Assembly (NCBI RefSeq): GCF_022354825.1
Contig: NZ_CP031168.1
Span: forward strand, 5,767,501 to 5,831,500
Direction: 5' to 3'
Origin: Paenibacillus sp. H1-7
GTDB taxonomy: Bacteria; Bacillota; Bacilli; Paenibacillales; NBRC-103111
DNA: 64,000 nt
Shown: positions 34,369-43,148 of the stretch, in pieces
Layout: each line of letters begins with the position of its first letter
Numbering within the stretch: position 1 is the stretch's first letter
Notes under the pieces: model-generated
What the model was told of the DNA's origin: nothing
Seen by the model: the letters and a program-made list of their open reading frames with translations, nothing else
Databases searched by the model: none
Position numbers and translations under genes: made by a program

Positions 34369-35787
34369 TTAAGCTTCTTGCTTCACTTTGAAGTTCCAAT
34401 CGCGAACATCGTAGAAATGTCCTTTGATCGCTGCTGCCGCTGCCATTGCAGGAGACACCAGATGCGTACGTCCGTCACGTCCTTGACGTCCTTCAAAGTT
34501 ACGGTTGGAGGTCGATGCACAGCGTTGACCCGGTTTCAATACGTCCGGATTCATCGCCAAGCACATGCTGCAGCCCGCATCGCGCCATTCGAAGCCCGCT
34601 TCAGTGAAGATTTTATCCAGGCCTTCTTTTTCCGCCTGAATTTTTACACGGCCGGAGCCAGGTACGACAATCGCAGTCACGTTCGAAGATACTTTGTGTC
34701 CTTGCGCTACTTTGGCAGCTGCGCGAAGGTCTTCGATACGTCCGTTCGTACAGGAACCGATAAATACATAGTCAACGGCAAGATCGGTCATCGGAGTGCC
34801 CGGAGTAATGCCCATATACTCGATCGCTTTTTCAGCGGCTTTACGCTCGTTCTCGGTAGCAAAGCTTTTTGGATCCGGTACAAGAGCCGTGATGTCCGTA
34901 CCCATACCAGGGCTTGTTCCCCAGGTTACTTGCGGGATCAGGCTGTCGGCGTCGAATTCTACAACCGCATCGTATTGTGCGCCTGCGTCCGTAGTAAGCA
35001 GCTTCCATTGCTCTACCGCTTGGTCGAATGCAGCGCCTTGAGGCACATATTCACGTCCGCGCAAATAGTTGAATGTCGTTTCGTCCGGAGCGATCAGACC
35101 TGCTCTTGCGCCCGCTTCGATGGACATGTTACATACCGTCATACGCTCTTCCATCGACAGGTTGCGGATAGATTCACCGGTATATTCCAATACGTAGCCG
35201 GTAGCAAAGTCCGTGCCGTATTTAGCGATAACGCCCAAGATCAAGTCCTTCGCCGTAACGCCAGGGTTCAGCTTGCCGTTAATGCGCACTTCCATTGTTT
35301 TTGGCTTCGCTTGCTGCAAGCATTGAGTCGCCAACACGTGCTCAACCTCACTCGTACCGATACCGAAAGCAAGAGCTCCGAATGCACCGTGAGTGGAAGT
35401 GTGGCTGTCGCCGCAAACGATTGTTTTACCTGGGTGCGTCAAGCCGAGCTCAGGGCCCATAACGTGCACGACGCCTTGGTCGATGCTGTCCAGGTCGAAC
35501 AAAGTAACGCCGAAATCCTTACAGTTTTGCGACAAGGTGTCGATTTGCTGCTTGGAGATAGGGTCTGTAATGTTGAAACGGTCTTTAGTAGGAACGTTAT
35601 GATCCATAGTTGCATAAGTCAGATCCGGGCGGCGCACTTTGCGGCCGGACAGCCGAAGTCCTTCGAACGCTTGCGGAGACGTTACCTCGTGAACCAGCTG
35701 CAGGTCGATATAAATGATGCTAGGTTTGCCTGCTTCCTGATGAATAACGTGATTGTCCCAAATTTTCTCAAACATAGTTTTTGCCAT
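34369..35787 (-). CDS. leuC: 3-isopropylmalate dehydratase large subunit
   Basis: The start is ATG 35787, 6 bases after GAGGTGA. The 472-residue aconitase-family subunit carries the [4Fe-4S] cluster cysteines: VFIGSCTNGR and the CSMC pair near residues 400-410 (GCSMCLAMNPD). VCGDSHTSTHGAFG and HVLATQCL are family signatures. It is first in the leuCD operon, in the absence of a T-box or leader peptide. A LysR-type regulator is divergent at 35990. Confidence 0.95.
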   Translation of the reverse strand: MAKTMFEKIWDNHVIHQEAGKPSIIYIDLQLVHEVTSPQAFEGLRLSGRKVRRPDLTYATMDHNVPTKDRFNITDPISKQQIDTLSQNCKDFGVTLFDLDSIDQGVVHVMGPELGLTHPGKTIVCGDSHTSTHGAFGALAFGIGTSEVEHVLATQCLQQAKPKTMEVRINGKLNPGVTAKDLILGVIAKYGTDFATGYVLEYTGESIRNLSMEERMTVCNMSIEAGARAGLIAPDETTFNYLRGREYVPQGAAFDQAVEQWKLLTTDAGAQYDAVVEFDADSLIPQVTWGTSPGMGTDITALVPDPKSFATENERKAAEKAIEYMGITPGTPMTDLAVDYVFIGSCTNGRIEDLRAAAKVAQGHKVSSNVTAIVVPGSGRVKIQAEKEGLDKIFTEAGFEWRDAGCSMCLAMNPDVLKPGQRCASTSNRNFEGRQGRDGRTHLVSPAMAAAAAIKGHFYDVRDWNFKVKQEA

Positions 35788-35877
35788 CAGTTTCACCTCA
35801 TTGTCATGAATGCGAATCAATTCATCTCATGCTACATAGTCTAGCATTTCTTTATTCATTGATCCAAGATATAATAT

Positions 35878-35892
35878 CTATAAGCTTGATAG
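35878..35892. promoter_or_regulatory. candidate LysR-type dyad between leuCD and lysR
   Basis: CTAT-AAGCTTG-ATAG is an inverted repeat that contains the T-N11-A pattern (TATAAGCTTGATA). A TATAAT for the regulator lies at 35901-35906, and a leuC promoter candidate (TTGGAT, then TAGACT) is on the other side. Confidence 0.4.
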
Positions 35893-35989
35893 GAAATCAT
35901 TATAATGAAACGTTTGCTTCATAAATGCGGATAGAACAGTTACAAATGAAGCATACCACGACATCGCTAATAAAAGGAGCCTCAAAAAA

Positions 35990-36892
35990 ATGGAACTGAG
36001 ACAGCTGCAATACGCGCTGCAGATCGCCATAGACAAAAATTTTTCCCGCGCCGCGGAGAAGCTTCACATCGCTCAGCCGTCGCTCAGCCAGCAGCTGTCC
36101 AAGCTGGAAAAAGAAATCGGCCTGCTGCTGTTTCAGCGGACGACGAACTCGGTAGAGGTTACGTATGCCGGATCCCTGTTCGTCGAGAAAGCCCAGGCCA
36201 TTCTGGACATGGTCGAGCAGCTGAAGCGCGAAATGGAAGATATATCGCAAATGCGCAAGGGCAAGCTCGTCGTCGGCAGCCTGCCGATAACAGGAGCCCA
36301 CGTGCTGCCTCTGGTGCTGCCGGTATTTCAAGAGCGATACCCGGAGATCGAAATTATGCTCATGGAGGAGACCACCGCCAATCTGGAGCATCTTACCGCC
36401 AGCGGCCAAATCGACATCAGCCTGCTGTCGCTTCCGCTTATGGACGACTCGCTCACTTATGAGCCGCTGATCGAGGAAGAGATCGTCCTCGCGCTGCCGC
36501 CTCAGCATCGTCTTGCCAAAACAGCGGAAGCAGAGAAGCGTCCGATCCGGATCGAGGAGCTTCGCGAAGAGCCTTTCATCGCCTTGAAAAAGGGTCAGGG
36601 CTTTCGTCAAATTACGCTGCAGCTGTGCGAGCATGCCGGCTTTTCGCCCCGCATCGTATTTGAGAGCAGCAATATCGAAACCGTACAATCCCTGGTCGCG
36701 GCGGGAATGGGCATCGCTTTCGTGCCGCACATGATTTCCCGGGGTGCTTGGAGCCAACATGCCCCGGCCTATCTATCCCTCGCTGATCGCCCGACTCGCA
36801 TGCTGGTCATTGCTTACCGGAAGGGACGCTACATGTCCAAGGCGGTTGAAGCTTTCATATCGACTTTCAAGGAAGTCGTCGAGCAGCAGTAA
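35990..36892 (+). CDS. LysR-family transcriptional regulator
   Basis: A 300-residue LTTR with an N-terminal winged helix (LQYALQIAIDKNFSRAAEKL, SLSQQLSKLEKEIG) and a periplasmic-binding-like effector domain (KGKLVVGSLPITGAHVLP, VQSLVAAGMGIAFVP). AAAGGAG is 7 bases before ATG. It diverges from leuCD, so control of leucine genes is the simplest inference. The sequence is also compatible with CitR/AlsR-like regulators whose effectors are small organic acids. The effector is unknown. Confidence 0.88.
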   Translation: MELRQLQYALQIAIDKNFSRAAEKLHIAQPSLSQQLSKLEKEIGLLLFQRTTNSVEVTYAGSLFVEKAQAILDMVEQLKREMEDISQMRKGKLVVGSLPITGAHVLPLVLPVFQERYPEIEIMLMEETTANLEHLTASGQIDISLLSLPLMDDSLTYEPLIEEEIVLALPPQHRLAKTAEAEKRPIRIEELREEPFIALKKGQGFRQITLQLCEHAGFSPRIVFESSNIETVQSLVAAGMGIAFVPHMISRGAWSQHAPAYLSLADRPTRMLVIAYRKGRYMSKAVEAFISTFKEVVEQQ

Positions 36893-36916
36893 ACGTCATC
36901 GTACCGTTAAGGTGCG

Positions 36917-37441
36917 TCAACGGTCACTTCGAGCCGCCCATTCGGCGGCTTTTTGCGCCAATTGTTGGACAAAGAACTGTTTGCCTTCCTGATAACGATG
37001 TACATGATCGGGATACTGCTCCGCTAGCCTCAGCTTCAACTCGCCGTAACGGCGTGCCTCATCGGGATGCGCGGTCAAGTAAGCTTTGAAATCCAAATGC
37101 GCGAGGATGTTAACGTCGCCAGCTTCAAATATATGGATATGATGCGTTCGCCGTTCGCCGCCTTTGGTGAAATACCTTCTGCCGGCTATGCCATTCTCCC
37201 CTCTTGGTTGAAAGCCTGCCTCTATCATGCGTTCATTGAAAGCATCTACGGCTTGAATGCTCCGGACGGCAACGACGATATCAATTATCGGCTTGGCATA
37301 CCCGATAGCGGGGACGGATGTGCTGCCGATATGGTGGATTTCAATGCAATCTTTCCCCAGAAGCTGCTTTAATTCCTCTTGCGCGGCCGCATACAAACTA
37401 CCCCATTCCGGTGTCCACGCCGCAATTTCTGCCCTTCTCAT
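36917..37441 (-). CDS. GrpB/UPF0157 family protein
   Basis: The start is ATG 37441, with GGGAGGGG upstream. The 174-residue product has the GrpB/UPF0157 core of the nucleotidyltransferase fold: IHHIGSTSVPAIGYAKPIIDI at about residues 33-53, and HIHIFEAGDVN. The family resembles nucleotidyltransferases but its function is not settled. It follows a GNAT gene by 16 bases and is likely co-transcribed with it. Confidence 0.85.
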   Translation of the reverse strand: MRRAEIAAWTPEWGSLYAAAQEELKQLLGKDCIEIHHIGSTSVPAIGYAKPIIDIVVAVRSIQAVDAFNERMIEAGFQPRGENGIAGRRYFTKGGERRTHHIHIFEAGDVNILAHLDFKAYLTAHPDEARRYGELKLRLAEQYPDHVHRYQEGKQFFVQQLAQKAAEWAARSDR

Positions 37442-37457
37442 CCCGCGTCCCCTCCCG

Positions 37458-37949
37458 CTATGTTTGAAACTCAAAGCACTTCATATCAAGATATGTCGTA
37501 TTCCTCACTTCACCGATTGCGCTTTCTTGTATCACACGGGTCCAGAACGTTCTTGCAATCGTGTTTTTCTCCAAGTAACAGACGCTCCATTGCCCGGGAA
37601 ATTGTGAGAACACCTGCTTCGCCGTTTTCCGGCCAATGCCGGACTTTCGGTAATGCCTTAAGATGAAGAATTCAGCGATGGATCTGCATATTGTGCCGTC
37701 GGCCAGCTGTGGCAGCTCACGCAGCAGCACAAATCCGGCCAGCCTGCCGTCGACTTTTACAAAATAAGCGTGCCTCCCTTCCTCCGTCCAATAATGATCG
37801 ATATACCGATAGCCGAATAAACCGTAATCGTTAAGCTCAAATTCATCTTCATATTCGCTCATATCGTATTGATAGAGCTCCATTAGATTTTGTAAAATCG
37901 ACTTATTTTCATAGGTGACTGTTTCCAGCGTCATATCCCTATTTGCCAT
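37458..37949 (-). CDS. GNAT-family N-acetyltransferase
   Basis: A 163-residue acetyltransferase. The acetyl-CoA loop is present (FFILRHYRKSGIGRKTAKQVF, containing the R/Q-x2-G-x-G/A pattern), and YLEKNTIARTFWTRV follows. GGAGG lies about 7 bases upstream of ATG. Its acceptor substrate is unknown. Confidence 0.88.
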   Translation of the reverse strand: MANRDMTLETVTYENKSILQNLMELYQYDMSEYEDEFELNDYGLFGYRYIDHYWTEEGRHAYFVKVDGRLAGFVLLRELPQLADGTICRSIAEFFILRHYRKSGIGRKTAKQVFSQFPGQWSVCYLEKNTIARTFWTRVIQESAIGEVRNTTYLDMKCFEFQT

Positions 37950-38031
37950 TTTGTTTCCTCCTCAAACTCGTGCATCCATTTAACTGTAAACGATTCAAAC
38001 GCACCTCGGTCGGGAAACTTTCTATATAAAA

Positions 38032-38054
38032 GAAAAAAGCAGCCGTTAAGCTGC
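38032..38054 (-). terminator. terminator after the mtnU-like gene
   Basis: On the minus strand GCAGC-TTAACG-GCTGC is followed by TTTTTTC. The stem is short. Confidence 0.6.
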
Positions 38055-38066
38055 CCCTCTACATTA

Positions 38067-38864
38067 TTAATATAAAGCCGGTCTCCGGTCCTCGAATACC
38101 GGAATTTTGCTGCGAACCTGCCCGACAAGCTCCAGGTCGATCTCCGCACGCAGGATGGCTTCGGACTCGTCGCCCTCCACCAAGATTTCGCCCCAAGGGT
38201 CGATCACCATCGAGTGGCCGAAAAATTCCGTCGTCCCGCTCACGCCCATCCGGTTGCAGGAAACGACGAACATCTGATTTTCTATCGCTCTCGCAGTTAA
38301 CAGCGTACGCCAATGGTGAAGTCTAGGATTCGGCCATTCTGCTGGAACGAACATAATCTGTGCTCCGCCAAGAGCCAGCTTGCGGCTCAGCTCAGGGAAC
38401 CGGATGTCGTAGCAAATCATCATGCCGGCAGGAACGCCGTCCAGCTCCAGCTGACCGATATGGCCGCCTTCCTTCAAATATTTCTCTTCATCCATAAGGC
38501 GGAACAGATGGATTTTGGAATAATCCGCTACCTGCTTTCCTTCGCGGTCGAACGCATAGATCGTATTGTAGATGTCATCGCCTTTTTTCTCAGCGATTGA
38601 ACCTCCAATAATATTTACACCGTGTGTCCGGCTGAATGCGGATAGCAAAGCCTTCGTCCGTTCCCCGTTCACGTCGGCAAGCTCATGAATCCGATCCAAC
38701 GCGTAGCCGGTATTCCACATTTCGGGAAATACGATAACGTCCGGCTTCGGACCGCCTTCGACCGCTTCTTGCAGCATAGCCTCCAGCTTGGAGAAATTCC
38801 GTTCCGGCTCGCCGATGGCGATATCCATTTGCAGCAGCGCTATATTCCAACGTTTTTGCGTCAT
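38067..38864 (-). CDS. mtnU: nitrilase-superfamily amidase, omega-amidase (MtnU-like)
   Basis: The start is ATG 38864, with AAAGGTG about 9 bases upstream. The 265-residue carbon-nitrogen hydrolase has the Glu-Lys-Cys triad: Glu in FPEMWNTGY (near residue 47), Lys in YSKIHLF and Cys in MICYDIRFPELSRKLA. Bacillus MtnU (YkrU) is the omega-amidase that disposes of 2-oxoglutaramate or related amides formed by MtnE transamination. It is divergent from mtnE, matching that role. Confidence 0.82.
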   Translation of the reverse strand: MTQKRWNIALLQMDIAIGEPERNFSKLEAMLQEAVEGGPKPDVIVFPEMWNTGYALDRIHELADVNGERTKALLSAFSRTHGVNIIGGSIAEKKGDDIYNTIYAFDREGKQVADYSKIHLFRLMDEEKYLKEGGHIGQLELDGVPAGMMICYDIRFPELSRKLALGGAQIMFVPAEWPNPRLHHWRTLLTARAIENQMFVVSCNRMGVSGTTEFFGHSMVIDPWGEILVEGDESEAILRAEIDLELVGQVRSKIPVFEDRRPALY

Positions 38865-39071
38865 GTGTATAATCACCTTTCATCTCTACATTATCTCCCT
38901 AATCATAGTCGATGCCGTCACGAAGTTCAATGACTGTCGAATTTATATTATTCCAATGCGCTAAGTGGGATAAATGACTTCGAGTTCTATACAGTCGCAT
39001 CGATTCATGATACATTATTGCTAGCCCGTTAGAACGGCAAGCTTATACAAATCAATGGAGAGTGACCATAA

Positions 39072-40274
39072 ATGAGTACTGCTTCAACCCGCATTTCCGC
39101 ATTCCCTATTCAACCCGCCGAACGTATGCAGGAGCTGCCTACGCAATTTTTTGCGAAGCTGGTCGGCAAAGCCAATGCGCAAATCGCCGCGGGACATGAC
39201 GTCATTAATTTGGGACAAGGAAATCCCGATCAACCGACGCCTGCCCATATAGTTAAGAAGCTTCAGGAAGCTGCGGAAAACCCGCTGTATCACCGTTATC
39301 CGCCATTCAACGGATTTTTGTTTCTGAAGCAGGCTGTTGCCGCTCGCTATAAGGAAGATTACGGTGTCGAGCTGGACCCCGAGACGGAGGTCGCGATCCT
39401 GTTCGGAGGCAAAACCGGACTGGTCGAAATCAGCCAATGCTTGCTGAATCCCGGTGACGTATGCCTCGTCCCTGACCCTGGTTATCCCGACTATTGGTCC
39501 GGAGTCGCTTTGGCAGGTGCCCGCATGTCATTTATGCCGCTCCGGGAATCGAATGCCTTCCTGCCGGATTACAGCGCGATTCCGGAAGCGGATCTGAACC
39601 AGGCGAAGCTCATGTTCATCAATTACCCGAACAATCCTACGGGTGCAGCTGCTCCCGCTTCCTTTTATGAAGAGACGATCCGTTTCGCAGCGAAGCACGG
39701 CATTGTCGTTGCCAGTGATTTCGCCTACGGCGCTCTCGGCTTCGACGGTCAGAAGCCGATCAGCTTCCTCCAGCTTCCCGGTGCCAAAGAAGTCGGCGTC
39801 GAGTTTTATACGCTGTCCAAAACGTATAACATGGCCGGCTGGCGAGTCGGCTTTGCTCTGGGCAACAAAGAGATCGTGCGCATGATCAACCTGATTCAGG
39901 ATCATTACTACTGCAGTCTGTTCGGCGGCATCCAAGAAGCCGCTGCAGCGGCGCTGACAGGCCCGCAGGATTGCGTCCGCGACCTGCTCGCGATGTATCA
40001 AGGCCGCAGAGACGCCCTTTATGCTTCACTCGATCGCATCGGCTGGAAAGCGAACCGCTCGCAAGGCTCCTTCTTCACCTGGCTGCCGGTTCCAAAAGGC
40101 CACACTTCGGCGTCGCTTGCCGACTTGCTGCTGGAAGAAGCTAAGATCGTCGTTGCCCCTGGCATCGGCTTCGGCGAAAACGGCGAAGGCTATGTTAGGC
40201 TCGGCCTGCTGACGCCGGAAGCCCGCTTGCAGGAAGCCGTGGAGCGGGTAGCCAAGCTGAACCTATTCGTGTAA
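39072..40274 (+). CDS. mtnE: methionine salvage aminotransferase MtnE
   Basis: A 400-residue fold-type I aminotransferase. Pyridoxal-phosphate Lys is in LSKTYNMAGWRVGF (about residue 257), with NLGQGNPDQPTP near residues 45-55 and NYPNNPTG at about 184-191. It closely follows Bacillus MtnE (YkrV), which aminates 2-keto-4-methylthiobutyrate to methionine, usually with glutamine as donor. GGAGAG precedes ATG 39072. No SAM riboswitch motif was found before it. A T-box for the next operon begins right after. Confidence 0.88.
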   Translation: MSTASTRISAFPIQPAERMQELPTQFFAKLVGKANAQIAAGHDVINLGQGNPDQPTPAHIVKKLQEAAENPLYHRYPPFNGFLFLKQAVAARYKEDYGVELDPETEVAILFGGKTGLVEISQCLLNPGDVCLVPDPGYPDYWSGVALAGARMSFMPLRESNAFLPDYSAIPEADLNQAKLMFINYPNNPTGAAAPASFYEETIRFAAKHGIVVASDFAYGALGFDGQKPISFLQLPGAKEVGVEFYTLSKTYNMAGWRVGFALGNKEIVRMINLIQDHYYCSLFGGIQEAAAAALTGPQDCVRDLLAMYQGRRDALYASLDRIGWKANRSQGSFFTWLPVPKGHTSASLADLLLEEAKIVVAPGIGFGENGEGYVRLGLLTPEARLQEAVERVAKLNLFV

Positions 40275-40295
40275 TGCCGATTAGGCCAAGCTACC

Positions 40296-40325
40296 TTTAC
40301 AAAACCGCCGGATGCGTGCTATGCT
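40296..40325 (+). promoter_or_regulatory. promoter of the T-box proBAC-mtnWXB transcript
   Basis: TTTACA (40296-40301), an 18-base spacer and TATGCT (40320-40325). It directly precedes the T-box leader. Confidence 0.55.
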
Positions 40326-40329
40326 TATA

Positions 40330-40570
40330 AGAAATCGAAACGTGATGATGGGAACAGTAGGAAGTCCATGCACGCCCAGAGAGTAAATTCCACCGGCTGA
40401 AAGAATTTACCGTGAACACTGTCCGAACCCGCCCCGGAACGGCCAACGATGAGTTGGACGGTTGCTGCCCTTGCCGTTAATAAGGCTATCAAGTTGGATG
40501 TTTTATCATCAATTAAGGTGGTACCGCGGAAGATATCAGCTTCCGTCCTTAGTGGACGGGAGCTTTTTGT
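40330..40570 (+). promoter_or_regulatory. T-box riboswitch, proline type
   Basis: The leader has the AGTA motif (40356-40359), a stem I with GAA-CCC-G in the specifier position (CCC at 40428-40430, a proline codon), and the T-box core AAGGTGGTACCGCGG at 40515-40529. The terminator stem follows: AGCTTCCGTCC (40538-40548) with GGACGGGAGCT (40553-40563), then TTTTT. Uncharged tRNA-Pro should favour the antiterminator and read-through into proB. The promoter lies upstream at 40296-40325. Confidence 0.9.
40538..40568 (+). terminator. T-box conditional terminator
   Basis: An 11-bp stem with TTAG loop and TTTTT, mutually exclusive with the antiterminator that contains the T-box core. Confidence 0.85.
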
Positions 40571-40667
40571 GTTTTCATCAGGCTCTATCACCGTTATCTT
40601 ACAGTCTCCAACCTAAATGCGATTTGTTTTCCATTTTATTTATATGGCAGAAAGAAGTGATCCCTCC

Positions 40668-41783
40668 ATGCAGCAAACCATTGTCATCAAAATCGGCAGC
40701 AGCTCTCTTACCTCCGATGAAGGCGGACTGAACCGCAGCAAAATCGTGTTCTTCGCCTCCGAGCTTTCACAGCTGCACAAGCAAGGCTATCAAGTGCTGC
40801 TGGTAACGTCCGGTGCCGTAGCGGCAGGCTTTCGCGAAATGGGATACATAACCCGCCCCAAGCTTTTGCATGAAAAGCAGGCTTCGGCCTCGGTCGGCCA
40901 GGCGCTCCTGATGCAGGCTTATCACGAAGCGTTCGCGGCCCACGGCATAGGCGTTGCGCAAATTTTGCTGACGCGCTCCGACTTCTCGAACCGCAAGCGA
41001 ATCCACAATGCTTCCATGACGATCGAAGAGCTGCTGCGCCACGGGATGATCCCTATCATTAACGAGAACGACACGGTAGTCGTCGACGAATTGAAGTTCG
41101 GGGACAACGATACGTTGTCCGCCTTGGTGGCGAATCTCGTCAGAGCCAAACAGCTCGTCATTTTAACCGATATCGACGGCCTGTACACGGAAGATCCGCG
41201 GCATAACCCTAATGCGCAGCGATTGAATCTCGTAACCCAAATCAGCGAGGATCTGTTCCGCATCGCCGGCGGTTCCGGCTCCTCCGTAGGTACAGGGGGC
41301 ATGCGCTCCAAGATTGAAGCGGCCCGTATCGCTATGAGAGGCGGCGTCCCTCTCTTCATTGGCCGGGTTATGGAGGATGGAGATTTGTCGCTCGCCATCG
41401 AAGGCAAAGGCAAAGGCACCTATTTCGAAACGAATGAGCACAATTTGCCGGTCAAAAAGCAGTGGCTCGGCTTCCACTCTTCCCCGCAAGGCCGCATTAC
41501 GGTGGACGCAGGTGCCGAGCACGCTCTAATCGTCGGAGGCAAAAGCCTCCTGCCGGCAGGAGTAACCGAAATCACCGGCGATTTTCATCCCGGTGATGTG
41601 GTCGAGGTTGTAAATCTCGATCAGCAAACGATCGGCCGCGGCGTCGTCAACTACACCAAATGGCAGCTTCAGGCCGTTGCCGGTCTTAGCACCGAGGAAG
41701 TGCAGAAGCGTATTGAGGTCAACCGGATTGAAGTGATCCACCGTGACGAATGGATTACGCTATCCGTTCACAAGCAGGTATAG
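40668..41783 (+). CDS. proB: glutamate 5-kinase
   Basis: The start is ATG 40668 (MQQTIVIKIGSSSLT), giving 371 residues, the usual length of ProB. AAGAAGTG lies about 9 bases upstream. The amino-acid kinase domain has VKIGSSSL-like start, LVTSGAVAAGF, IPIINENDTV, FGDNDTLSALVA and LTDIDGLYTEDPR. A C-terminal PUA domain is present (about residues 280-370, GRITVDAGAEHALI, SLLPAGVTEI). It catalyses the first step of proline synthesis from glutamate. Regulated by the preceding proline T-box. Confidence 0.93.
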   Translation: MQQTIVIKIGSSSLTSDEGGLNRSKIVFFASELSQLHKQGYQVLLVTSGAVAAGFREMGYITRPKLLHEKQASASVGQALLMQAYHEAFAAHGIGVAQILLTRSDFSNRKRIHNASMTIEELLRHGMIPIINENDTVVVDELKFGDNDTLSALVANLVRAKQLVILTDIDGLYTEDPRHNPNAQRLNLVTQISEDLFRIAGGSGSSVGTGGMRSKIEAARIAMRGGVPLFIGRVMEDGDLSLAIEGKGKGTYFETNEHNLPVKKQWLGFHSSPQGRITVDAGAEHALIVGGKSLLPAGVTEITGDFHPGDVVEVVNLDQQTIGRGVVNYTKWQLQAVAGLSTEEVQKRIEVNRIEVIHRDEWITLSVHKQV

Positions 41784-41818
41784 CCTCTATATTTACTAAT
41801 TAAAAGGAGGAATTAACA

Positions 41819-43090
41819 ATGACAGCACAACAAACTCAAACGGCAAGCGAAGTTGTCCAAAAAGCGACTTTAGCCAAAAAAGCAGCTCCACGCTTGGCCA
41901 ATTTGTCAACCGAGCAAAAGAACAACGCCCTGCTTCTCATCGCCGATGCTCTCGTCGCGGAGTCGGCATCCATCATAGAAGCCAACAAGCTGGATCTTGC
42001 CGAGGGCAAGAAAAATGGAACCAGTGATTCGCTTCTGGATCGCATCAAGCTTGACGAGAAGCGTGTCGAAGCTATTGCCCAAGGGCTCAGAGAGGTTGTC
42101 GACCTGGCCGATCCGGTCGGCGACGTGCTTGAGGAATTCGATCGTCCTAACGGCTTGCATATCCGCAAAATCCGCGTGCCTATCGGGGTCATTGGCATGA
42201 TCTATGAAGCACGCCCTAACGTTACCGTCGATGCCGCCGGACTGTGCCTCAAAACCGGCAACGCCGTTGTGCTTCGCGGGGGCTCGGCAGCGCTGCAATC
42301 CAACAAACGAATCGTGGAAGTCATGCATGAAACCCTCTCCCGTACCGATGTACCGGCTGATGCCATTCAGCTTGTTCTCGATCCTAACCGTTCCTCCGTC
42401 GATGAGATGCTGAAGCTGAACGGTCTGCTGGACGTCCTGATCCCTCGCGGAGGGCATTCCTTGATTCAAAATGTCGTGCAAAATGCAACCGTGCCTGTCA
42501 TTGAAACGGGAGCCGGCATTTGTCATACTTATATTGACGATACCGCACAATATGAAATGGCTTTGAATATCGCATTGAACGCCAAAGTCCAACGCCCTTC
42601 CGTATGCAATTCCATGGAGACGCTGCTCGTCCATCGGAGCTTCGCGCAAGACCGTCTCGCTTCTTTGGCACAAACCTTTTCGGAGAACAAGGTAGAGCTT
42701 CGCGGGGACGCAATGGCACGCGAGCTGGTTCCTTCCATCAACGCCGCATCCGACCAGGATTGGGATACGGAGTACAACGACTATATACTCAACATCCGCG
42801 TCGTCGATGGGCTGGACGAAGCTATGGAACATATCCGCCGGCATGGAACAATGCATTCGGAATGCATCGTCACGGAAACGGCTGAGCATGCCGCCCGCTT
42901 CCTGCAGGAAGTCGACGCAGCAGCCGTGTATCATAACGCATCCACACGGTTTACCGACGGCTTCGAATTCGGGTTCGGTGCGGAAATCGGCATCAGCACC
43001 CAGAAGCTCCATGCCCGCGGACCTATGGGGCTGCCTGAGATGACCTCTACCAAATATTGCATCAGCGGCAGCGGACAAATTCGCGGCTAA
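41819..43090 (+). CDS. proA: glutamate-5-semialdehyde dehydrogenase
   Basis: A 423-residue aldehyde dehydrogenase-fold protein. Diagnostic stretches are IRKIRVPIGVIGMIYEARPN, the nucleotide loop VVLRGGSAALQSNKRIVEVM, PRGGHSLIQNVV and the catalytic region KVQRPSVCNSMETLLVH (Cys near residue 260). AAAGGAGG is a very strong ribosome binding site, 7 bases before ATG. It reduces glutamyl 5-phosphate to the semialdehyde. It lies 35 bases after proB. Confidence 0.95.
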   Translation: MTAQQTQTASEVVQKATLAKKAAPRLANLSTEQKNNALLLIADALVAESASIIEANKLDLAEGKKNGTSDSLLDRIKLDEKRVEAIAQGLREVVDLADPVGDVLEEFDRPNGLHIRKIRVPIGVIGMIYEARPNVTVDAAGLCLKTGNAVVLRGGSAALQSNKRIVEVMHETLSRTDVPADAIQLVLDPNRSSVDEMLKLNGLLDVLIPRGGHSLIQNVVQNATVPVIETGAGICHTYIDDTAQYEMALNIALNAKVQRPSVCNSMETLLVHRSFAQDRLASLAQTFSENKVELRGDAMARELVPSINAASDQDWDTEYNDYILNIRVVDGLDEAMEHIRRHGTMHSECIVTETAEHAARFLQEVDAAAVYHNASTRFTDGFEFGFGAEIGISTQKLHARGPMGLPEMTSTKYCISGSGQIRG

Positions 43091-43148
43091 GTCATTTTGT
43101 ATAAAATCGTTACTCAACATTACCTGCTAGCAAAGGAGACGACAAGCT

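Noticed and set aside
34378..35844. A 488-codon open frame opposite leuC
   Set aside because: It is antisense to a clear leuC, has no domain pattern or RBS, and arises from codon bias (few stops in the complementary frame).
38865..39071. Possible SAM (S-box) riboswitch before mtnE
   Set aside because: Expected for methionine salvage, but the conserved core and terminator stem were not found.
41906..43120. A 404-codon frame opposite proA
   Set aside because: Shadow of proA; sequence is His/Cys/Asp-rich without motifs.
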